A DNA stretch of 36,501 nucleotides from CAIKHN01 sp964394565 (GTDB taxonomy: Bacteria > Patescibacteriota > Patescibacteriia > UBA9934). The translations under genes and the position numbers were made by a program. The stretch is taken from positions 1-36,501 of the forward strand of contig CAYMYA010000007.1 of NCBI GenBank assembly GCA_964394565.1. The letters run 5' to 3'. The notes beneath the pieces were generated by a model. That model was not told the DNA's origin and did no database searches. It saw only the letters and a program-made list of their open reading frames with translations. Of the stretch, positions 30,859-36,501 are shown one piece after another; positions within the stretch are counted from its first letter, which is position 1; each line of letters opens with the position of its first letter.

Positions 30859-32085
30859 ATGAACGACGAATCGGCACAGACTGTTATCGACGAAGCGAAG
30901 ATCGACCGCTTGCTCTCGCGGGGGGTAGAGAACGTGTATCCCACCAAGGAGAAGTTGCGGGAGGCGCTCATGAGCGGGAAGCGACTGCGGTTGTATAACG
31001 GTATTGATCCGACTGCGCCGTTTTTGCACATTGGCCACGCCATGCAGTTGCGCAAACTTCGTGAATTTCAGGAGCTTGGGCATGAAGTGATCATGCTTAT
31101 TGGCTCGTTTACGGCAATGATCGGCGATCCAACGGATAAATTGGCGACCCGCAAACAATTGACTCGTGCGGAGATTTTGGAGAATGCAAAGACGTACAAG
31201 AAACAAGCGTCGAAGATCTTGAAATTTTCTGGTCCAAACGCCGCAAAGTTGCTGTTTAACGACAAATGGCTCGCCAAGATGAGCTTTGCCGATGTTGTCG
31301 ATCTCGCAAGCCACTTTACGGTGCAACAAATGATGGAGCGCGACATGTTTGCGAAGCGCTTGAACGAGCAAAAGCCAATTCACCTCCATGAGTTCTTTTA
31401 CCCGTTAATGCAGGGATACGACTCCGTGGCGATGGATGTGGATGTGGAAGTGGGCGGGAATGATCAAACGTTCAACATGTTGGCTGGCCGGACGCTGTTG
31501 CGTGAAATGAAGCAGAAAGAAAAGTTTGTGCTCGCTATTTCGCTTCTCACGAACAGTGAGGGGAAAAAGATGAGCAAGAGCGAAGGGGGAGTGATTGCGC
31601 TGACGGATGCGCCAGAAGATATGTTTGGGAAAATCATGTCGATGGACGATAGTATGATCGTTCCATACTTCCAGCTTGCCACGGATGCGACAGATGTACA
31701 GATTGATGCTGTAAAGAAGCGGCTCGCGGACGGCGTGAATCCACGGGATATCAAGATGAGTCTCGCAGAGCTTGTGACCGGTATGTACCACAGTTCTACA
31801 AAGGCGAAGGCGGCAAAGAAGCACTTTACTCAGGTCTTTACGAACAAAGAACTGCCCGATGAAATTCCGACATACACCGCAAAGGAATCCTCAATGACTA
31901 TTGTCGATGTTCTCGTTGCGACGCACCTTGTGCCATCCAAGGGCGAAGCGCGGAGATTACTTGAGCAGGGCGGCGTAAAGCTCGGGAATACGGTGGTTTC
32001 AGATCCAACACTTGCAGTTTATCCGAGAACGGAGGAGATTGTGCTCCAGAAGGGCAAGCGATTTTTCGTAAAGCTTCTTCCATAA
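30859..32085 (+). CDS. tyrS: tyrosyl-tRNA synthetase
   Basis: This encodes 408 residues. The HIGH motif is HIGH at residues 57-60 (PFLHIGHAMQLRKL). KMSKS lies at about 237-241 in EGKKMSKSEGG. VGGNDQTFNMLAGR matches the tyrosine-binding region, and a C-terminal S4 domain (VLVATHLVPSKGEARRLLEQGGVKL) follows. The layout suits the TyrZ-like subgroup. The ATG at 30859 is 9 bases after the valS stop; a TTG at 30850 is possible but less likely. There is no SD. argS follows 2 bases after the stop. Confidence 0.97.
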   Translation: MNDESAQTVIDEAKIDRLLSRGVENVYPTKEKLREALMSGKRLRLYNGIDPTAPFLHIGHAMQLRKLREFQELGHEVIMLIGSFTAMIGDPTDKLATRKQLTRAEILENAKTYKKQASKILKFSGPNAAKLLFNDKWLAKMSFADVVDLASHFTVQQMMERDMFAKRLNEQKPIHLHEFFYPLMQGYDSVAMDVDVEVGGNDQTFNMLAGRTLLREMKQKEKFVLAISLLTNSEGKKMSKSEGGVIALTDAPEDMFGKIMSMDDSMIVPYFQLATDATDVQIDAVKKRLADGVNPRDIKMSLAELVTGMYHSSTKAKAAKKHFTQVFTNKELPDEIPTYTAKESSMTIVDVLVATHLVPSKGEARRLLEQGGVKLGNTVVSDPTLAVYPRTEEIVLQKGKRFFVKLLP

Positions 32086-32087
32086 CT

Positions 32088-33794
32088 ATGCATGCACACG
32101 CGCTCGCAAAAAAGGAAATCTTCACTTCTCTGAAAAAGGCGATTGGGAAGAAATTCACGCTTTCCGTCGACATGATTGATGCGGCACCAAAGCCAGAAAT
32201 GGGGGATTTTGCGTTTCCCTGCTTCGCGCTTGCAAAGGGCATGGGGCGGAACCCGGCGGAGATTGCCACGGAACTTGCAGCAAAAATTGGTCCTTCATCG
32301 ATGATCCGTAAAATTGTTGCGACGGGGCCGTATGTAAACTTTTTCGTTGATCCCACGACGTATGGGAATGCGGTGCTTTCCGATATTCTGAAGGGAAAAA
32401 AGCGGTATGGTCGCGGAACAACAGGTAAGGGGAAGCGTGTGCTTGTTGAGTACGCTCAGCCAAATACGCATAAAGAATTTCATGTGGGGCATTTGCGTAA
32501 TGCAATCTATGGTCAGGCGATCGTGAACTTGACTGCTGCGAATGGGTACGATGTTGTTGCTGCTGCGTATATTGGGGACGTTGGTGCACACGTTGCAAAG
32601 GCGTTGTGGGGAGTGAAAAAGTTTTTTGGTGACGAAAAAATTGCAAAAGAAGAACGTGTGAATGTGCTTGGGGATGCATATACCAAGGCAACGCAGTTTG
32701 TGGAGGAACATCCGGAAGCAAAAGAGGAAATTTCAGGGATTCAGCGTAAGCTTGAGCATGAAGAACAGCCATGGTTTTCACTTTGGGAAGAAACACGTCA
32801 GTGGAGTCTGGATGATTTTAAAAAGATCTTTGCGGAGCTCAAGGTAAAGCCGAGCGTGTGGTACTACGAAAGCGAAGTGGAAAAACCGGGGAAAGAATTG
32901 GTGAATACCATGCTTGTTCAGGGCGTTGCGAAGAAGAGCGAGGGGGCAACCGTTGTTGATCTCGCCGAGGAAAATCTTGGAGTCTTTTTGGTGCTGAAGA
33001 CGGACGGGTCGTCGTTGTATGCAACGAAGGATTTAGCATTGGCGCTTCAGAAAGACCGTGATTATCATGCGGATCGCCAGATTTTTGTGATCGACGTTCG
33101 CCAGTCGCTCTACATGAAGCAACTCTTTGCAACGTTAAAGCGCATCGATTTTCATAAAGAGCTCGTGCATTTAGGTTATGAAATGGTCACGTTGCCAGAC
33201 GGCGCGATGTCGTCTAGAAAGGGGAATATCATTCGGTATGTTGATTTGCGTGACGCTATGGTGACGGCACTCGTCGATTCCACGAAATTGCGTCATCCGG
33301 AGTGGAAAGAAAAACATATTGCTGCAAATGCACTGGTGCTTGCACTTGCAGCAATGAAATTCATGATGTTACGCCAAGATCCGGGGAAGGTGATTGTGTT
33401 TGATATGCAAGAAGCGATGTCGACGGACGGATTTTCTGGGCCGTACATGCTGTACACCATTGCACGCATGCAAAGCCTGATGGGGAAGACGTCGTTGGTG
33501 CCAAAGGCGGATGCCGGGCTTTTGCTTCACCCGACGGAGAGATTCCTCCTCAAGCGTCTTGCCGAATATCCTTCGGTGATTCTTCAAGCGGGGATCGACG
33601 CTCGACCGTCGAGCATTGCACAATATGCGTTCGATCTCGCTCAGGAGTTTTCGCGGTATTATGCAGAGGTTCGTATTTTGGATAGTGCTGACGACGCAAC
33701 GGTTGGGGCGCGGTTAGCGCTTGTGGCCGCCGTCGATCAGGTTCTGCGCAATGCGATGGATATCCTCAACATCGAAGTTGTGAAGGAGATGTAA
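32088..33794 (+). CDS. argS: arginyl-tRNA synthetase
   Basis: This encodes 568 residues, normal for ArgRS. An N-terminal Add-1 domain precedes VEYAQPNTHKEFHVGHLRNA, with HVGH at residues 132-135. The KMSKS position carries MSSRKGN (about 373-379), as in many ArgRS proteins. STDGFSGPYMLYTIARMQSL starts the DALR anticodon-binding domain, which ends in LNIEVVKEM, slightly different from the usual LGI..ERM. The start ATG is 2 bases after the tyrS stop. No SD is visible, so reinitiation from tyrS is likely. Confidence 0.97.
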   Translation: MHAHALAKKEIFTSLKKAIGKKFTLSVDMIDAAPKPEMGDFAFPCFALAKGMGRNPAEIATELAAKIGPSSMIRKIVATGPYVNFFVDPTTYGNAVLSDILKGKKRYGRGTTGKGKRVLVEYAQPNTHKEFHVGHLRNAIYGQAIVNLTAANGYDVVAAAYIGDVGAHVAKALWGVKKFFGDEKIAKEERVNVLGDAYTKATQFVEEHPEAKEEISGIQRKLEHEEQPWFSLWEETRQWSLDDFKKIFAELKVKPSVWYYESEVEKPGKELVNTMLVQGVAKKSEGATVVDLAEENLGVFLVLKTDGSSLYATKDLALALQKDRDYHADRQIFVIDVRQSLYMKQLFATLKRIDFHKELVHLGYEMVTLPDGAMSSRKGNIIRYVDLRDAMVTALVDSTKLRHPEWKEKHIAANALVLALAAMKFMMLRQDPGKVIVFDMQEAMSTDGFSGPYMLYTIARMQSLMGKTSLVPKADAGLLLHPTERFLLKRLAEYPSVILQAGIDARPSSIAQYAFDLAQEFSRYYAEVRILDSADDATVGARLALVAAVDQVLRNAMDILNIEVVKEM

Positions 33795-33831
33795 TTCGTG
33801 CTACAGAGAAACAAATAATTGTATTGTATAT

Positions 33832-34209
33832 ATGGCAAAAGGAACTGGGGCAGAAACCATTATTGCACATGGCGTCCGGTTAGATGGCGATCTCGCCGCA
33901 GAGGGGGATCTGATTATTGAAGGCGAGGTGCATGGCACGGTTAAAACCCTTGGAGATTTACGTATTGGCGAACAGGCGGTGGTTGAGGCAGATATTGAGG
34001 CGGGGAATGCGTTAGTCAGCGGAACGGTACGCGGAAACATGCTCGTGAGCGGGAAATTAGAATTTCTGCCATCGTCATCTATGACAGGGGACGTGGTAAC
34101 AGACGTGCTCGCGATTGGTCCTGGCGCACAGATGAATGGAAGTGTTCGTATGGGGACGGAATCCGCGCCAAAGGCGAAGAAACGCGCAACAGAGACTCCT
34201 GAAGAATAA
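33832..34209 (+). CDS. bactofilin
   Basis: This encodes 125 residues, mostly short alternating Gly/hydrophobic repeats such as GDLIIEGEVHGTVKTLGDLR, ADIEAGNALVSGTVRGNM and GDVVTDVLAIGPGAQMNGSV, which form the right-handed beta-helix of bactofilins. These proteins polymerise into membrane-associated cytoskeletal filaments and can direct cell-wall enzymes or polysaccharide machinery. The tail (PKAKKRATETPEE) is short and polar. It starts 37 bases after argS; a T/A-rich stretch just before the ATG might hold a promoter. A GTG-started DAGK-like gene follows 2 bases after the stop. Confidence 0.93.
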   Translation: MAKGTGAETIIAHGVRLDGDLAAEGDLIIEGEVHGTVKTLGDLRIGEQAVVEADIEAGNALVSGTVRGNMLVSGKLEFLPSSSMTGDVVTDVLAIGPGAQMNGSVRMGTESAPKAKKRATETPEE

Positions 34210-34211
34210 GT

Positions 34212-34946
34212 GTGTATTGCTACGTGTACGACGAGGCGTTGCAGGATCGTCGTTTTGAACGAGAGCTTGCGCAAATTGAAACACGCCTAACAGACCTTGG
34301 CATTGCCGGAAAAATTGCCCGGCTCGCTTTATTTCGTGATGCAAATGAGCTGATTCGTGACGAAATTCGCGGGGGAGTGACGACGGTGGTTGCCGTGGGA
34401 AACGATATGACGCTTCGTCGAGTACTCGATGCGGTTGGTGATCGGAAAACTGTTGTTGCCTTATTGCCTGTTGGGTCACAAGGTGCGATGACCGAACTGC
34501 TCGGCATGCCAAGTGGCGTTGCTGCGTGTGACGTGTTAAGTGCGCGGATTATTCAGGAGCTTGATGTCGGTGAAGTGAACGGGAAGAGATTTTTGCAGTC
34601 GGTGCACATCGAAGAGCGAGGAGATTTCATTGTTGATCACGATACTTACACTATGACACCGGAGCGGAAAGCGAGCGTTGAGGTGCGGAATTTCGCTGCG
34701 CCAGATGACGCAGGAATGCAAAGCCCGGTAGACGGTAGGCTTTCATTGATTCTTCGATTACCAAAGTTTGCACTTTTTCAGAAAAAAATGAGTATCGGTA
34801 TTGTGCCTTTTGTGACATTGCGCATTTCGTACGAAGAAAACGTTACTGCGTTGGTTGACGGTGAGCGGCTTAACGGAAAAGATTTTGTCTTTCGTGTGAT
34901 TCCAAACGCGCTGCGCGTGGTGACGGGGAAGGGAAGGAAATTTTAG
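34212..34946 (+). CDS. diacylglycerol/NAD kinase-superfamily protein with altered motif
   Basis: This encodes 244 residues. VVAVGNDMTLRRVLDAV (residues 59-75) aligns with the VVAVGGDGTxxEVLN signature of lipid and NAD kinases, but GGDGT reads GNDMT (63-67). LLPVGSQGAMTELLGMP (84-100) corresponds to the PLGTGNDxAxxLGIP segment, again without GND. The C-terminal half is a beta-rich domain. The nucleotide-binding loops may therefore be non-functional or specialised. The GTG at 34212 is chosen because it starts MYCYVYDE right after the bactofilin stop. It is convergent with the VKOR gene and overlaps it by 4 bases. Confidence 0.78.
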   Translation: MYCYVYDEALQDRRFERELAQIETRLTDLGIAGKIARLALFRDANELIRDEIRGGVTTVVAVGNDMTLRRVLDAVGDRKTVVALLPVGSQGAMTELLGMPSGVAACDVLSARIIQELDVGEVNGKRFLQSVHIEERGDFIVDHDTYTMTPERKASVEVRNFAAPDDAGMQSPVDGRLSLILRLPKFALFQKKMSIGIVPFVTLRISYEENVTALVDGERLNGKDFVFRVIPNALRVVTGKGRKF

Positions 34947-35398
34947 TGTTCATGGTGCGCGGCGGAGGAATGGGTTCTCGATTGCCACAGGTACACGAGA
35001 GAAAGGGCGAATAGACTCAGTGACGTTGCTGCGGACACCATGCAGTATTGGCATATCGCTTGAAGAAGCACGAGTTGTACGTAGATAAACCACAATGAAA
35101 ACGCTGCTCCTGTTGTTGTGACGACGGCAACGTATTTGAGGAGGTGTTTTGCGCTAAATTCGAGAATGCAGTACGTCGCCAAGAACATGCTGAGGTAGTA
35201 GATTGCCCCAAGGAGTGCGACAGGAACGCCGAGGATGAGAGAATAAGCACTATTGGTGACGATTTCGCAGCCTGAAGTAATTGTGCAGGGCAGGCTGAAC
35301 GTGGTGTAGTGCTCGACGGTAAGGTACGTCGCATCAGCAAATCCGATTCCCGCAAGGATGAGGATCACGATAGGGTACCAGCGGGAGGGTGAAGTCAT
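34943..35398 (-). CDS. vitamin K epoxide reductase (VKOR) family protein
   Basis: This encodes 151 residues with four to five transmembrane helices. VKOR homologues reoxidise DsbA-like proteins in bacteria lacking DsbB, passing electrons to quinone. The loop cysteines are C38 and C44 (LPCTITSGCEIV), and the active-site CxxC is C116-Q-Y-C119 (LLQAICQYCMVS), next to the quinone site. The ATG at 35398 is chosen because it is 4 bases after the DsbA-type stop, and the family begins close to the first helix. Co-transcribed with the DsbA-type gene, its likely partner. Confidence 0.93.
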   Translation of the reverse strand: MTSPSRWYPIVILILAGIGFADATYLTVEHYTTFSLPCTITSGCEIVTNSAYSLILGVPVALLGAIYYLSMFLATYCILEFSAKHLLKYVAVVTTTGAAFSLWFIYVQLVLLQAICQYCMVSAATSLSLFALSLVYLWQSRTHSSAAHHEH

Positions 35399-35402
35399 AG
35401 GA

Positions 35403-36092
35403 TTATTGTGTGGTTTCTTCAGTTGCTGATTCGAGAAGTGCGGCATTGATGAGCTCGGTAAACGGCTGAAGACCTTGCGGATTTTCAATGCGCTCACCGT
35501 TTAAGAAGAATGTTGGTGTACCGGTGACGTTTGCACTCATACCGCTCCGCACGTCGTCTGCAACGGCGGTGCGCACGGCACTGCTAGTGAGATCCGCATT
35601 GAATTGATCAATGTTTAGTCCAAGCGATGTTGCGTAGCTGGTAAATGTGTCGGCAGGATTGGGTAGAGTGCTCCACGTTGATTGTCCAGCGAAGAGAAGA
35701 TCATGCATGTCGAAAAACTTACCTTGAATTCCCGCGGCTTCTGCAGCTTGTGCGGCGAGCTGTGCGTTGGCATGAATTTGCGTGAGTGGATAGTTGCGGT
35801 ACACAATTTTGATCTGATCACCGAACGCCGCGTTCAATTCCTTCATGACCGGGTAATACGCCGCGCATGCTGGGCATTGGAAGTCGCTATATTCCACAAT
35901 GGTTACCGACGCATTCTTTCCGCCCTCGAACCAGTCTTGATCGTTCACGGCAACGGTGAGGAGTTGGGGATCATTTGCGTGATCCTGAACGTTGCCGATC
36001 CATGCCATGCCAGCGACGAAAACAACAATCGCGGCGAGCACAGTCGCAACTCTGCTTATGCGCTGAAAATGTGGGTGGTGGAAAAAAGACAT
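35403..36092 (-). CDS. DsbA-type thiol:disulfide oxidoreductase
   Basis: This encodes 229 residues. A helix at about residues 13-33 anchors it in the membrane; the extracellular thioredoxin fold has the active site CPAC (C73-C76, in VEYSDFQCPACAAYYPV) and the cis-proline loop GTPTFFLNG. Unlike the protein at 19301, both active-site cysteines are present, so it fits a disulfide donor. With the adjacent VKOR gene it makes a complete oxidising pair that could act on the Cys-rich protein at 20210. A -10-like TACCAT ends 9 bases before the ATG. Confidence 0.94.
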   Translation of the reverse strand: MSFFHHPHFQRISRVATVLAAIVVFVAGMAWIGNVQDHANDPQLLTVAVNDQDWFEGGKNASVTIVEYSDFQCPACAAYYPVMKELNAAFGDQIKIVYRNYPLTQIHANAQLAAQAAEAAGIQGKFFDMHDLLFAGQSTWSTLPNPADTFTSYATSLGLNIDQFNADLTSSAVRTAVADDVRSGMSANVTGTPTFFLNGERIENPQGLQPFTELINAALLESATEETTQ

Positions 36093-36101
36093 ATAGAGAG
36101 C

Positions 36102-36110
36102 ATGGTAGCA
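36102..36110 (-). promoter_or_regulatory. extended -10 promoter of the DsbA-VKOR operon
   Basis: TGCTACCAT (- strand) ends 9 bases before the ATG at 36092, predicting a leader of about 3 bases. No SD is present. Confidence 0.5.
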
Positions 36111-36143
36111 AAACGTAGAGGGAAGGGAAAGGACTGAACGAAT

Positions 36144-36269
36144 GAGAAAACCCTTTAATTTGGTCAGGACTAGGAGGAAATCGCGCAGTCATCGAGGCGT
36201 ACTTCGTGGTACGACGAGATGATGCGCCAGATTTCCGACAACGTCCTGGCAAAATTAAAGGGTTTTCTC
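36144..36269. repeat. 126-base imperfect inverted repeat next to tRNA-Leu
   Basis: Outer arms 36144-36170 and 36243-36269 match in 25 of 27 positions as inverted repeats (starting GAGAAAACCCTTTAATTT). Further pairing continues inward through GGAAATC/GATTTCC and GCGC/GCGC to an apical stem CGTAC/GTACG with loop TTCGTG. The right arm touches the CCA end of tRNA-Leu(GAG). It could be a MITE-like insertion or a structured RNA made by read-through from the tRNA. Confidence 0.8.
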
Positions 36270-36356
36270 TGGTGCGCGGAAGAGGACTCGAACCTCCAAG
36301 CCATTGCTGGCACCAGCCCCTCAAGCTGGCGTGTCTACCAATTTCACCATCCGCGC
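36270..36356 (-). tRNA. tRNA-Leu(GAG)
   Basis: An 87-base class II tRNA with long variable arm. The acceptor GCGCGGA pairs with TCCGCGC, the anticodon stem is CCAGC/GCTGG, the loop TTGAGGG gives anticodon GAG (36322-36320), and CCA is encoded. It reads CUC and CUU. Confidence 0.95.
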
Positions 36357-36378
36357 AAAACAAACCATGAACGCGGAT

Positions 36379-36407
36379 ACTATACTTGGCGTATTGAAAA
36401 GTTTCAA
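36379..36407 (-). promoter_or_regulatory. promoter of tRNA-Leu(GAG)
   Basis: TTGAAA (36407-36402), a 17-base spacer and TATAGT (36384-36379) on the - strand. The expected start is about 36372, 16 bases before the mature tRNA. It overlaps the divergent tRNA-Val promoter. Confidence 0.75.
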
Positions 36408-36422
36408 GTTTTCCCGTACAGT
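36394..36422 (+). promoter_or_regulatory. promoter of tRNA-Val(UAC)
   Basis: TTGAAA (36394-36399), a 17-base spacer and TACAGT (36417-36422). The two divergent promoters interleave, so polymerase binding at one should exclude the other. Confidence 0.7.
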
Positions 36423-36447
36423 GCTTTTCGTTCCGGGTGTCAGGTAT

Positions 36448-36501
36448 GGACGCCTAGCTCAGCTGGTTAGAGCATCTCGTTTACACCGAGAGGGTCGAGG
36501 G
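36448..36501 (+). tRNA. tRNA-Val(UAC), cut by the window end
   Basis: The first 54 bases of a tRNA: acceptor GGACGCC, D arm GCTC/GAGC, anticodon stem TCTCG/CGAGA, loop TTTACAC with anticodon TAC at 36482-36484, and the start of the T stem GAGGG. The 3' part lies beyond the window. Confidence 0.93.

Noticed and set aside
1..36501. CRISPR arrays, insertion sequences, integrases or phage genes
   Set aside because: No regularly spaced direct repeats, transposase-like or integrase-like translations were seen on either strand.

Overview
The window looks like a chromosomal piece of an uncultivated ultra-small bacterium of the Patescibacteria (CPR) type, most likely of the Parcubacteria group. The signs are a DUF4012 protein next to polyprenyl-linked glycan enzymes, a bactofilin beside a diacylglycerol-kinase-like protein, degenerate housekeeping enzymes, few Shine-Dalgarno (SD) sequences, and a tRNA-Ile with a UAU anticodon. 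TGA is used as a stop (for example ruvA), so the genetic code is standard. No database search was possible. All family names come from motifs read in the translations, and the taxonomic call is an inference. The piece is a scaffold with two 100-N gaps; the second is an assembly artefact.

Layout. 41-3581 (+): two proteins with partly recognisable hydrolase motifs, ruvA and a FemAB-type ligase. 3588-4076 (-): a membrane metal-dependent hydrolase, then a gap. 4262-9822 (+) and 9767-13499 (-): two convergent surface operons, with a glycosyltransferase, a DUF4012 protein and an Ig-like-repeat membrane protein on one side, and a polyprenyl-phosphate sugar transferase with two glycosyltransferases on the other. 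13575-14004 (-): RNase P RNA. 14031-15927 (-): a very GC-rich cassette of four small unknown genes with consensus promoters, SD sites and hairpins. 15971-19224: trpS, tRNA-Leu, an anchored OppA-like protein and secG. 19301-21574 (+): a thioredoxin-fold oxidoreductase overlapping a gene for a 26-cysteine pilin-like membrane protein. 21610-23527 (-): rplS, a cytidylate-kinase-like protein and an rluD-type pseudouridine synthase. 23654-24421 (+): tRNA-Ile, two small membrane proteins, tRNA-Val. 24454-27404 (-): a degenerate CCA-adding-type protein, an MFS fragment and a degenerate DHH protein. 27476-28059 (-): a second GC-rich cassette of two small genes. 28198-34946 (+): valS, tyrS, argS, bactofilin and a DAGK-like protein. 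34943-36092 (-): a DsbA/VKOR pair. 36144-36501: a long inverted repeat, tRNA-Leu and a tRNA-Val cut by the window end.

The genes make sense together as translation (three class I synthetases in one operon, TrpRS, L19, five tRNAs), cell-envelope building (glycosyltransferases, FemAB, bactofilin) and export with oxidative folding (SecG, two DsbA-like proteins, VKOR, a Cys-rich client). Many ordinary genes have a -10-like box 6-11 bases before the start codon and no SD, which suggests leaderless transcripts. All six genes in the two GC-rich cassettes instead have an SD. That contrast, with a base composition of about 77-80% G+C in sampled lines against 45% in a neighbouring line, makes the cassettes the strongest candidates here for something foreign or undescribed.
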